Assembly: GCA_036320915.1 (NCBI GenBank) | Contig: JAXBDG010000003.1 | Location: 2,914,001-2,978,000, forward strand | Reading direction: 5' to 3' | Length of the DNA stretch: 64,000 nucleotides | From: Linnemannia elongata | Taxonomy: Eukaryota > Mortierellomycota > Mortierellomycetes > Mortierellales > Mortierellaceae | Shown: in pieces, positions 42,367 through 53,584 of the stretch | Numbering within the stretch: the stretch's first letter is position 1 | Layout of the letters: every line of letters starts with the position of its first letter | Program-made: the position numbers and the translations under genes | The notes under the pieces: model-generated | What the model saw: the letters and a program-made list of their open reading frames with translations, nothing else | What the model was told of the DNA's origin: nothing | The model's database searches: none

Positions 42367-42925
42367 GACGCCCGGTGCCGTACGCTTCAATTTACAATCC
42401 CCTGCGGGGTGTAAAAATCCCTTTCATATGTTTTATACAGTCCTCGGCTTCTACACCTTGTAAATTTTTACAATCTTTTTTTTACTTTTCCCTTGTCAAA
42501 CCATACGAAAATCCTGAGGTGTAACGTCTATTTCAAGTGTCATCTGATTTTAGTACAGAGGAAGGGTCAATGAGGAGAGTACCAAGTGGAAAAGTGGAAA
42601 GGTGAAGGGAAGGTAGAAAGCGCAAGGAGAATGTGGAAAGGACAGGGAATGCAAAAAGTAAAGGAAAAGCGCTTTTGGTATAGGATGAATCCTTGAGAAG
42701 CTAAAGCAAAAAGTCCATGAAGAGGATTTGTATGATGAAAGTCGGAGTGAGGCTTACCCATATACGCAAACCATGTTGTTTTGCTTTTACAAAAACATCT
42801 CTGACATTTTTACAGAAAAATCTACACGGTGCAGAAGCCGGTGGCTGTCAGAAACATATGAAATGGATTTTTACAGTCCGCACGGGACCGCAAATCGGAA
42901 TGTACGGCACCAGACTGCAAGGAAT
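42367..42925. mobile_element. Foldback/MITE-like element, complete copy
   Basis: The left arm starts CCCGGTGCCGTACG and the right arm ends CGTACGGCACC. In between both arms share CATATGAAA, the GGCTTCTACACC/GTGCAGAAGCC block and TTTTTACA in inverse order, over about 110 bases with mismatches. The element lies 700-1250 bases upstream of the chimeric gene's ATG. Confidence 0.75.
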
Positions 42926-43464
42926 ATAATCCTGTTTTTTTCTCTTTTTTTGGATGGACGAGCTGCGGCTTGAAAGTTGCCATTTGCCGTTAAGAATTTT
43001 CCTCTCAAACCTTGTTTGTGGAAGGAGAGGCCTATAGCTTTGGAGTGCGTTCTTAGAAAAGGCAATGAGTAATGGAAGTGTTGGCATCAGAATGGATGGT
43101 CTCTTGACGTTCAAAATCATCTCACGAATGGTTCTTTGACTAGGATGCCTGTCGAAGGTTTTACAAGGGGAATATGGAGCAAGTCACCAATGCCCTACCA
43201 TTATCGAGTCCCGGCAGCCTTCCTATTCACTTCATTCAACCTGATCTGGCTACTCCGTGAGTGACACCGAGGTATCATTGTGGTATCGTTAAACACAGGC
43301 AAGCAAAACACAACCATCGAGCTCGACAACTTATGCTGCTCCTCCGTTGCCTCACCCTCCCCGTCATTAATGCCCCCAGTGATCACAGAAAGATCAAAGT
43401 GGTGGCGCCGAGGTCCATTGTGAAAACTATAAATTCTACGCCACCGCGCCACCAGTTTGGTAAT

Positions 43465-43484
43465 CGCGGCATATAAATACCGCG
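43465..43484 (+). promoter_or_regulatory. TATA box of the chimeric gene
   Basis: Same CGCGGCATATAAATACCGCG element as upstream of the BCS1-like gene, about 130 bases before the ATG at 43612. Its integrity suggests the chimeric gene can be transcribed like the parent. Confidence 0.65.
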
Positions 43485-43611
43485 TCTTGCTGACTCTCTT
43501 TGCTCATTAATCCATCTTCCATTTAAAGTCCTCTCCTTACACTCCATACACGCTCTCTCTGACTCCCATCTTTGCGCGACTCCTCTGGGTCCTTCTGTCC
43601 TCGTCGATAGC

Positions 43612-45500
43612 ATGGATATGCTCATGACGAAAACAGGCACGCTGCTCAACAGCGCTGCCGATGTCTTCGATCAGGTCGTTTTGGCGGCCTCACAGTTCGA
43701 GTCCACGCTCTCTCCTGCCGCCATGAGCGTCGTCAAAGGATGTACGTTTTTTTGTTCCTCTGCTCACTAGAATACGCACATGCTGCTTTCTTTGTAAACC
43801 TACTCACACATTTATCGCTTGCCTCTAGTCATAGGGAATGTTGTTATGTCCGCTGGATTCTTCTTGATGATCATCGGCAGCTCCTACACATTCTTCAAGG
43901 ACCTTATCATAGGCTACTACCGTGAGGTTCAGTCCTGGTTCTATGTGTCGATCGTGATTCAGGAAGGAGACCAGTCATATAACTGGCTGTCAGGTAAGAA
44001 ACGTAGCTCTGGTGGACTTATCAGCAAAAGTGTACCTGAACTCACACCCCTTGGTCTCATCTCTCTTCTCGTCTAGACCGGATTTCCGAGCGCCCTCTTA
44101 CAAACTCTATACGACATTTACCTCCAGAGATTCTGGAGAGGATAGTCTATTTTACCAATGGATATGTCATGTGTGTCCTAGGTATAAACCCGTATGGTTC
44201 ATCCTTGGCACGTAATGGTATGTTTCTTAGTGGTGGACCTGGCGTTGCGTTGGACCAAATATTTCTTCACGGTGGAGATCCTAGGGCACTCCTGACCGTG
44301 CATAGGATGGGAGAGGGAGTAACCCCAGCCGAACTCGTCATCGCCAAAGCAGTCGCCACCCGTTCTCCAAAGATTCTTGCCCGGATATTTGCTATATGGG
44401 GTACAACGGGATCGGATATAGGTCTACATACATCCATGATGCTGGACTTTAGATTTGGTGTGGACAACATAACATGTTCACCGGATAACACATATATCGT
44501 CGGATATCGCAACGTGTATTATATCAACCGAGGTGTATACGACAGAATTCAAGAGAATGTAGATGTGCCGTATAGGATCCACCCGGAAGTAGACCAAGGG
44601 TTACCTGCTACGGAAGAAGCATACGACAAGATGTATCCACATGCCGGTTCCACCTGTTGGAAGATGCATATGGCCCTCAGGATGGGGCGGATGGAGAATG
44701 TGTACCAGCTGTTGAACGAGGGAGGACGTCGGGACACGGCTGACCTGATGTATCTTTCCGTAGATAACCTCATCGGAGTTTGCAACAGACATGGACCTTG
44801 GTTGCGTAGGAGTCGCGATAAGGATAACCCGGGTGATATTCTTGTTGCTTTATGTGGTAAAGTGTCAACACTGGAAGAACTCGATGGTATACACGACAAA
44901 AAATCCCCAGGATATATCCAGGCATCTAGATATTTCTTGGGTACACCCGGGTACATACATCCCATGTTCACGGGTATCGCCTTAGACACACACAGACATA
45001 CTGCCCTCGAGAACATCATCGGAAGTCTACCCGACGGCGATATATATAGTTCCATGTATGTTGTTGATGCGATGATATCCAGAGGGTGGACTCAAGACAT
45101 GATTGCAGATAAGTTTGGAGATACTAGGGGGACACCTGTAGGATATGGACCCGAAGTCGGTAGAATGGAACTCTTCCTGAAGGGTGTGATGTCTCTTGAT
45201 GAATTGCTCCTCTCGGAAAGTATCACGGCAGAATGCCTGAAAGAGTTGGACCCTGATGTTATCCATGAGATAATCCACCATCCTTCATCTGAAGTCTTTG
45301 TGGAGTCTGTAGATGGACTCTTATGGATGTGGCGTACCTTTGGTGACGAAATGGGGTCTGTAGAGAAAGAAACTTCGTACCTGTATGTTTCCCAGGGTAT
45401 GTGGAATTGCCCGAATTTCTATCGTGATAAGGGATTCCATGAAAAAACATACCAGGGATCCATAGACGTGTACATGTGTTGGATGGCCTATAACGCCTGA
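43612..45500 (+). CDS. Chimeric gene: BCS1 N-terminal segment fused to an unrelated F-box-like reading frame
   Basis: Exons: 43612-43741, 43829-43993 and 44077-45500, in frame, 572 residues. Residues 1 to about 113 are the BCS1-like N-terminus, including the transmembrane segment SAGFFLMIIGSSYTFFK and ending ISERPLTNSIRHL. The next residues, LPPEILERIVYF, are an F-box-like opening and start a 460-codon segment with no BCS1 homology: no Walker A or B and no AAA domain. This segment has motifs such as NVYQLLNEGGRRDTADLMYL and HTALENIIGSLPDGDIYSSM that recall ankyrin-like helical repeats, but no family is recognised with certainty. Its codon use differs from its neighbour (many ATA, GGT, AGG and GTA codons, where the BCS1 AAA exon has none or few ATA), suggesting a different origin. 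The open frame, intact splice sites and promoter argue for a live gene. It would be anchored by the BCS1 membrane helix. Confidence 0.85.
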
Positions 45501-46059
45501 GTGTACTGGGATATTACCGCGGCGATACCCGTTGGGTTGTCAGAGTTCTACTTTGATATGATGCCACCAACTCTAGAACTTTCCAACGCCACCAACCTTA
45601 AACAGCCAGCACTATGTTAACACTAGTCAACACCAACTTTCTAGAAACCTCAACGACGTTGCTGACAAAGCAGACATAGAATCCTCTAGAAAGCCAACCA
45701 TAGCCCTACCCACATATAAATAGCCATTCCTTAACACCTAGGTAGTTGGAGTAGTTCATAGCTCACCCTTTTTATTAAACAAGTACCTTCATACAACCAG
45801 GTCATATCTAGTCGCCTGAAGGCACCTTGTTGAAAGGAGGTTTTAAAAACTTGCACATTATCTCATTACACTCTCTGCTCTATTTTTTTTTTGTTCTTAA
45901 TTGACCCTACCACCTTAATCCATCCAACATTTTAAGAATCCTGTCAACAGCCATTTGAGACCACAATAGGTATTCATTCGTTGTACTTCTTTATCAATGG
46001 GGTGTGTTGTGCAGCTATCTTCACATGGTAGAGAACGACGAAGAGGATCTCTTTGGCGC
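45501..46059. other. Intergenic region with TTCTAGAA-type motifs and a TATA box; possible LTR fragment
   Basis: TCTAGAA at 45572-45578, TTTCTAGAAA at 45638-45647 and TCTAGAA at 45685-45691 precede TATAAATAG at 45715-45723. No plus-strand gene follows. Such a promoter without a gene can be an LTR remnant or a lost promoter. The boundary of an LTR could not be fixed (no clear TG...CA pair with target duplication). Confidence 0.4.
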
Positions 46060-48156
46060 CTAAACAGCAGCAACTCCTCCTGTGCGCTGGTTGTAAAGAG
46101 CACGAGCTTTTTCGTAACTGGGCGAAACAGCAGGAGGGACGGAACCTTTATCCTTCACCAACCTCAAGAACCCACTCTGCGGACGGTGGTTCACGAGTCT
46201 CCGAACCTACCCGATCGTGAGAAAAAAGAGAAAAAATGAACCAGCGCTTGTGTGAGTAAAATAAGACCATTGGTGACAACATAGCGTAGTATAAAAAAAA
46301 TAATTCATATAACATACCGAGATCCGCCACAGCCAGTTGGGCATGTTGTTGGTCATGAACCAGGCAATCGCACCAGTAAACCCGCCCTTGAGTAACTTGC
46401 TGAGCATCAAACTGCTGTTGTAGGCCTCGACTGCAGGAGGGTATCTCTCAGCGTGGTATTCCTTGAATGCCTTGGTGATTTCTTCTGAAGTGTTGGAAGG
46501 GAGGGAGTAGATGAGGTTGGCTAATGCGACGGCGTCGTGCATGGCAGTAATGGCGCCTATCGGTCCAGTTGAAAAAGAATGAAGAAACAAATGTGTAAGT
46601 GAGAGGAACCAATGAAGAGAAAAAATATAACAGCAACGAGTGAGTGTGTTGCCAGTGTACTTACCGACGCCTCCAGAAGGGTTCACTTTGTGACAAGCTA
46701 AGCAAATCAACAAAGATGCCACGAACGCTCGTTAGTTCCATATAATAAGCAATTACCCTCAACGAACAAAAAATATTTAGATAGCCTCACCATCGCCTAA
46801 CAAGACAGTGCGCCCATGGTGCCAAGTCTTGAACACCTTCTCCTCCAACATAACCTTGGCGATCCGCTCTTTGGGTGTCTTTTCGTAGATGTCGCCCAGC
46901 GTCTTCTTGCCACCACCAAACGAAATCGGGAATGCTTTTGTGTCGTCACACATTGCCTGGGCAGCAATTGGCCCCCATTCCGAGTTTTCCGAGTTCCTGA
47001 ATCGCTGTTCCTTGGCCTCCTTGCTTCCTTCAGCCGATAAATGTTCCAGAACCATCCACATCAAGGTTCGTTGTTTGGATGTGAATATTGTCCACTTTTT
47101 ATGGTAGTAAACGATGTTCGTATTGAAGAAAATGAAGTTTAGAGCAAGGAAGAGAAGTAAGTAAATATACGCAATGGGGGTCTCTCAAGTAGAAAATGCG
47201 CGCTATCCCCATGTAAATTTGTACTTACGGTGTAGGGTTTGTCCTTCCCAAGGTATGTGAAGAAGGGTTCCTCCAAGTTTTTGAGCTCAGGGTACTCTTC
47301 AACATCCAACGGATCCGTCTGTCCGACCAAACAAGTACAACTGAATGGAAGATCCTCCTGATCAGATTTGGGCAACAGGCCCTGCTTTTTCAGAGTCTCG
47401 TACAGACGCTGCCTGACCGCACTGTAAGCTCCGTCTGCTCCAACAAGGATATCTCCCTCGTAAGTGCAGTTATCTGATGTTTGAATCCTGACCTTTCCCT
47501 CCTCTTCGATGGTGTTGAGGACACGCTTGTTGAAATGAAGTCGCTGAGGTGGCACAAGAGTGAGGAGGAGGTCATACAACAGTGGGCGTGAAACGATACG
47601 ACTTGGGTAACCGCCACTATGTATCATTCAAGGAAGAAAAAGTACAAGACGCCATTAGCGGGTGAGTGGTGGAAGGGGAAAGGGAAAAAAGGTCAAAGGA
47701 AGTGGGGGGACGTTTGTGGGTACATACAATTCTTCCATGGCGACAAAGTCGAGGGGTGCTAGAGGCTGGCCATTATCCCTTGCACCATGCATGTAGCGCG
47801 AGTACCGGGAGATGTCCTCAAACTGTTCGTAGATACCCAGCTGATAGAACAAGGGCGCCATCTGCGAAGCGATATTCAGCGCTGAACCTATTGATATCAG
47901 AAACCCAACAAGGATAAGGGAAAGCAATAAATAAATGAGAAATATTCGTTTTGAAAGAATTTGATGCTGTGTTATTGTTTGTGCCTGAAGTGGGGTGTGT
48001 GCATGTGCTGTATTTACCCAAAGGCTTCACGGAGGAGGCGCGCTCAAGGATGTCATAAGGGATGTTGCACTTTTCCAAAAGTGCACCGAGGAGGAGACCT
48101 CCCAGACCGGCTCCTACAATTAGGACGTGAGGTGTGGTTGCGACTGATGTTGACAT
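46060..48156 (-). CDS. FAD-dependent monooxygenase FMO-D
   Basis: Exons: 48018-48156, 47728-47887, 47229-47616, 46791-47094, 46665-46697, 46318-46556 and 46060-46206, with a predicted 469 residues. It has the most introns of the A-D group: both the 388|304 junction (KPYT|WTIF) and the 33-nt exon are kept, and a further intron splits the C-terminus (WRIS|VRRL). Motifs: VLIVGAGLGGLLLG, GADGAYSAVR and GRTVLLGDGACHKVNPSGG. The C-terminal exon ends NQRTGGVAAV, matching the C-terminal region of FMO-A. A cytosolic FAD hydroxylase by family; substrate unknown. It is separated from FMO-A to -C by the BCS1 duplication region and sits just beside the chimeric gene, convergent with it. Confidence 0.92.
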
Positions 48157-49554
48157 GAAGTTGTGAGGAAGATGGCAAACGAGGCTTTAGGAATGAAGAT
48201 GGTCAGAGATTCGAATGGAAGAAGTGTAGGAATGAGGAATGGAATGGAATGGAATGAAAAAGAGATTCAGATGAGGATGGAAAAAAAAGGGAGAGGAGAG
48301 GAGAGGAGAAGGGAGAGGAGTTGATGGATTGTCCTCGCCCCTTTCCGATTCTCCGGAAGAGGGTGCAAGGTGGATGGGTGAGAATTTCTCCAATAGCTCC
48401 AATTGCTCATAGATGCATGCATGTATGTGGCGCAAAAAAAGTAAAAGAGTAAACCTTATGCCCCTCCCTTTTATGATTTCTTTAATCGATTAGAGTTTTC
48501 CCACTCCGGTGGACACATGAAATGAAATACCGTTCTTGTTTGTGTGCCTGTTGGCCAATACACACCTTCAAATGGTACGACCAGCCAGACCTTCTTTTTG
48601 TAAGGGACGCTGCCTTGCTTTGATCCATTATGCCATTCGGTTGTATTGCCGAGAGACGGATGTACACCATTGTAAAGTATTTTTTTTTTTTTTTTTTTTT
48701 TTACTTATTTAACACCTCTCTTTGTGTCCCTCAAACGCCGAGCAACCGCAGTGTTTCCTATGATAGTCGCTTCTTATAGCTTGCCCAAAGTACGCTCTCT
48801 GTCTTGCGGAAGTCCTCAAATCGACTCACCCAACAACCACAGTACCAGGGATACCTACACAGCACCCTTTCATTTTCTTGCTCCAACGTGCTAAATATAT
48901 GCATCCCTACTTTTGGACTCTACTTTATATCTTCTTTTGGAACACAATGAGATGAACCCATAAAGATACTTGGTTCCCCTCCTATGACATTTTCCTTCGA
49001 CAACCACGAATAAAACTCTCAGATACAAAAAAAAAAGTAAAAAAGGCGGACTGTTGAGGGAAGGTGGAACATGTGGACGGCATAGGCCCCTTAGCTTTCT
49101 TTGGCTAACAAAAATAGGGTCTCTCTACCACTGCTTCATGACCGTTGTGAGACGAGAACAACTTCATTCATTGTTCGTATCCTTTTTTGTGTCACACGGG
49201 TTATGACCACCTTCTCTAAACGACCACACATCATATATCCGCTCTTTCACCCAAAGTATCAACCAGCCTCCAGAAAGTATCCACAGTACATGTAACGGTG
49301 CTAATGTTAACAATTGAAATTATTAGCAAGGAGAACCATCACCACTTAACTTCCATTGCGCTTAACCACCCATTCAGGGGAATGAACAAAGTGACAAGGC
49401 CACAGCTGCCACCTTAGTATAAAAGATGAAGGTGCTGCAACGTTCCTAACAAACAACTCTTCCTTTGACCTTTGTTCTCTCCTTTGCCCTCCCTTCCTTC
49501 CTTTTCCTCAGTTCAAAACACTCAGACACTGACACGCCTTTCATACAAAAAAAT
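48157..49554. other. Intergenic region
   Basis: Upstream part of FMO-D (purine-rich on the minus strand), a T23 run at 48680-48702 and the promoter of the plus-strand gene at 49555, with TATAAAAG at 49418-49425. No other gene seen. Confidence 0.5.
49418..49425 (+). promoter_or_regulatory. TATA box of the proline-rich protein gene
   Basis: TATAAAAG, 137 bases before the chosen ATG at 49555. An earlier ATG at 49465 would lie only 47 bases from this box, so the later one is preferred. Confidence 0.55.
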
Positions 49555-50866
49555 ATGCAGAAAATGTGTTTCTACTACAACTCACCATGTGGCCCATTTC
49601 CCCTCGCGGTGATCAGTAACCGTATATATCCTCTGCACTTCCCACGACCGAAGCAACTATCTTCCCTTCCCAGAATCAAACCTGCCCCAGCTCCAGCTCC
49701 AACTCCGACAACGGCATTTAAGCCAACACTCAAACCAACAACACTGCCCCATGTCAAACCCTTAAACAAACCCAAAATCTCCAAGTTTGGGCCGAATGCT
49801 CATCTAGCAAAAGAGTTTGTCCCATCCTCCAGTCGTCGATCTGATCCTAAATTGCCCCCCTGCTCAAAGGAGAAAAGACAAGAAGGTACAAACGATGCTC
49901 ATTATTTTTTTTTTCAATTGGATCGTTGCCGTGTTGGATGCATGCATGGGTCAAAACGCTGTTTTAACAAAGCGGTCTCTTATTGATTCTTATGATCCAC
50001 TTCGTTCTATCGTCGATGAGCTAGCTGTTGTACATCCGATATCTTCGACCTTACTTGTTCCTTTTCCTTCTGCAAACAAAGGTTCCGGCGATGACAACTC
50101 CTTGCCTGTTCCTTCTTCAGCAAGTACTGGTCCCTGTGATAACAACACCTTGCTGCCGCTACCATCTCCTTCAAAATGGCCCGTGGTACACATAATGAAA
50201 AGACTCCCGCCTGGCCTCCCCATTCCCTGCTACCAAGACGAACACGATATTTTCATCGGCATGACTACCACGGGCCACTCTCCTATCAAGACTCCTTACA
50301 TCGGCCATCACATCCTAGATCATACCATCCTTGACCCACCAACGTACCCCTCGAATTCTTCTGAACGAAGGCCAGATTCTTTAGATCGCTGGCACCACCT
50401 TGCTTTGGACATTCATTTCCCGACCCTGGGTCTTGGACTGTATGATCTTCTTGCCAATAGTAAGCCTCAACGCTCTTCAGCGTTCCCGAACTTTGAGCGA
50501 AATATCAACTTTCATGTCGCCTACTTTCGTTCTTCCTCTTCAGCTAAGGTCACCTATCCTCCTCCTGGACTGGAGAAGTCGCATTTCTCATTCTTCCCTT
50601 GGCCCATGGATACTACCGACACTGCTGAATTATCTTCCAACCTTTCATTGACGACAACGCCCTCCTCAAGATCCACCATCGTTTGCTCCTCCGTCCCCTC
50701 CTCACCCACCCTCTCAAGTATCTCTACACCTGGCGGGAACTTCGTCGACAACGAGACATTAGGAGAGTCCATGCTGTCGCATGAAGATATACTGAAAGTC
50801 TGTGCAGCCCTTTTTCAGACCATCGAACTCACTCGTGCCAATCAGCAATATCGTTGTATGAGCTAG
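49555..50866 (+). CDS. Unknown proline/serine-rich protein (gene model uncertain)
   Basis: Two open frames, 49555-49885 and from about 50025 to 50866, are best joined by an intron with donor GAAG|GTACAAAC at 49886 and acceptor GAGCTAG ending at 50024, which keeps the frame (KRQE|AVVHPISS). The predicted product is about 390 residues: a Pro-rich and basic N-terminal part (IKPAPAPAPTPTTAFKPTLK), then a Ser/Pro-rich region with LPPGLPIPCYQDEHDIFIG and a C-terminal helix EDILKVCAALFQTIELTRAN. No signal peptide, membrane segment or known domain. An alternative acceptor at 49972 would lead quickly to a stop. The exact exon structure, and whether this is one gene, need transcript data. Confidence 0.5.
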
Positions 50867-51822
50867 CGCAGAGTTGGCGTCATTGGGGGGGCATCTTCCA
50901 CCCAAGACGTGGTCAATTGCCTAGGCGATGGTTTCTTGCTTGTCGCTGGGGATTGATACCAAAGTCACTCTTTCAATAGGCCGCAGAGATAGGGCGTCCC
51001 AACACAAGTGACCCTTCGCCTCCACCGCTCGCATCAGCCTTCGCACAGCCAGACAATAAACTTTCTTTTTTTCTTCTTGCTCTTTCCATACTGGTCAGTG
51101 TGCTTTTACATTCACACACATACACCCCTTCCGGATCGGTGCAGTTCTCTGGTCGATTGCTTTGTGACACATAATTGCTCCATGCATAAGGCGCGCCCGT
51201 TTGTATTGTTTGTCTTGTCCGTTGTCTTCGAAACAACAGACGATCGATGAGCCATTGCAACAAGAACAAAAAGGAGATGCAAAAACAAAAATATCCAATT
51301 TCCCTGCTTCCCCTTTCTTTTTCGTTCACACTTTTTCTCACAGTGCAACTCCCTTTCCTCTTACATCTTCACAATGCATCCTCTCTCCTTTTTCTCGTTG
51401 TCTCTCCTCCATGCCCTCCCCCTTCCTTTCCTTCTTGCCACTCTTTCCTCTTTCCCTCCCTTGCCTGAGCAGGACACCTAAATTGAGATAACATAAAAAG
51501 GATTAGCTCGCCACTTCTCTCTTTCATACACTCGCCTTCGTCTTCCATCACAGACCAACACTCACACCTGGCTTCTCTTCTTCGTCAACTTTACGCCCAC
51601 CACTCACACGACACAACAGAGGTACTCGAGTTAGGCTCATCAGACAACCAAGACACTCTTCTTACTTCATGACCTTCCATTCCATCTCTCACATCATCAA
51701 CCAACACTCATTCTTCAGGAGGCAATCACATTCCTTCATTCACTTTCTTTCTCCACAAACTGACAATATATTATTTTCTTCTTCACACCTCCAGTAGAAA
51801 AGGCACAACGTCAGAAAGAAGG
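50867..51822. other. Intergenic region, T/C-rich leader of the next gene
   Basis: Mainly T/C-rich sequence with CTCTTTC-type tracts at 51300-51480 and 51560-51800, presumably promoter and 5' UTR of the coiled-coil protein gene. No gene seen. Confidence 0.5.
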
Positions 51823-53272
51823 ATGTCAGTCAGGATCATGTCGAGGAACAGAGATAGTAGTGATCCAGGATCGCCGGCCCCACGGATCCGTGTTGGATTC
51901 AAGCGGCCATCAGATATCCCAGACTCTATGGGCAACCAACAGCAGCATATCTACGGTCAAGGTATTAACAATCGCCCTTCTGTCACGTTATGGCCAATGG
52001 GATCCGTGTTGGTGATCGCTAATCAAAGTACCGCGACAACTTACGAGCTGGCTCTTTCTTGTTTCTCACCCCCCCGTAATTAACTTTGTTACTATGCACA
52101 AATAGGCACCTCATCGAAAAGAGAATCGATGTATAATCGCCCCTCATCAACCTATTCCAACTCCAGTAGGGACCTTCTCCAGTACCAACCACACCAGAAT
52201 CAACCCCAATACCACCAACAACAACCGCAACAACACCACTCATCCCCACGTCGCACCGTAGTCCACTCCCCAACCCCGCCCCAACTCCCCCCACTCCTCG
52301 AAATAGACCAAAGCCTCCAAATCCTTGCTGACCTCCTCACCGAGACAGTCCTCCTCCCCCGTGAGGCTAATGTTGACTCTTCCCCCTTCCTCTCGTCGAA
52401 CAAGATGGAGTTGTATGACCAGGACCCAGCAGTGTGTGTACAGATTCTGAGGGAGGAACGGAGAAGGATTCTAGAGAGACGGCAGGCGATTGAAATGGAG
52501 CAGATGAAACAGGAGACCGCTCAGGCGTTTTTGAGGGTTGAGGAGACGAAAATCCAGAACGTTGAGCTTGCTCTCGGTACGTCTTGTTTGTTTGCTTTCC
52601 CCGCCGCGTGCATTTTTGTTCGATTGAAGATGTTGTGTGACTGTTTATGCATGTTGTTGCATGATCCTCATACACCTTTCTTGTTGTATTTCACGAATAG
52701 AAACGCTGGCGATTGCACCAGAGAGTCTGGCACCGCTGTCCCAATCCCGAACAAAGCTCCTTGATGACCTAGGAAACATCCTCAGCAAGATCCGGGGGCT
52801 GCTCGAGACAGTCCACATTCAGTTCGAAGACGAACTGGAAGTCCAACAACAGCAACGTCAACTCGAGCGGGAACAGCAATTGGAAATACGGTTGCGCCAA
52901 CAGGAGCACGAGCAGGATCATAATGGGAAGGAAGAGAGGGACATAAATGACGAGGGTGGCGATAATAGAGGAGGGGGACGGTCAAGGGATGCGGTGTTGG
53001 CAACCATTGATAGGCTCAATGTCCTGCAACATACTCAGCAACAACATCAGCAACAGGAAAATGGACTGCAGCAACAGGAGACTAGGACAAAGACACCCGT
53101 AGCGATGGATATCTTTCAGATGCATGGACTTATGGATCTGTATGATCGCGAGCCCGAGAAGTGTATTGAGTTGCTGAGGGTCGAGCATGCTCGACTGGCG
53201 GCCAGGAGGGATGAATTGGAGTTGGAGTATGAGCGACAACGCACCGCCCTCTTGAATACCATGCAGCGATGA
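51823..53272 (+). CDS. Coiled-coil protein with a duplicated MxLYDxxP motif
   Basis: Exons: 51823-51961, 52106-52576 and 52701-53272, 393 residues. The N-terminus is Ser/Pro/Gln/His-rich and probably disordered. A helical part ILADLLTETVLLPRE is followed by MELYDQDPAVCVQILREE, then RRRILERRQAIEMEQMK. After a Gln/Glu-rich coiled coil (EVQQQQRQLEREQQLEIRLR) a second copy appears near the C-terminus: MDLYDREPEKCIELLRVEHA, then RLAARRDELELEYERQR. The two copies share M-[ED]-L-Y-D-x-[DE]-P-x-x-C-[VI]-x-[IL]-L-R-x-E. No known family is recognised. Coiled coils suggest a scaffold or complex subunit; location unknown. Intron phases are consistent and the frame has no break. Confidence 0.8.
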
Positions 53273-53584
53273 CCTTACAAGGGGCCTGATTTCATTAATA
53301 AAACAGAGATGGTGAAGGAGTTATGGACGCGTAACTTTGCCTTCTGCATATATGTGGGACAAAGGAGAAAAGTGAGGACGGATATGATCATGTCATGTTG
53401 CCCGAACATGATCTACACCGTGTAATGAAAACAATTATCTGCGACGTGTCAGTCAAAAACGATCCACGTCGCGTGGCTCAAAATGGTTATCTACGCCGTG
53501 CAAAGGTATAGAGTGTCACATTTAGAGCCCAATTCACAGTGTCATTTTGACAGTCAAGGTGACGCGATTTTTGCCCATGGGAAA
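53273..53584. other. Convergent intergenic gap
   Basis: Short 3' flank between two convergent genes. It has four diverged ATCTACGCCGTG-like motifs (53409-53510), two of them partial. No gene. Confidence 0.5.

Larger units (their letters stand above)
42351..44121 (+). repeat. Segmental duplication copy 2: BCS1 promoter and 5' exons
   Basis: Second copy of 33511-35207. It keeps the full left arm of the foldback element and has extra short sequence near 42660-42720. From 42750 to the end of exon 1 it is almost identical to copy 1. Similarity ends at 44121 in the middle of exon 3. Confidence 0.95.
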
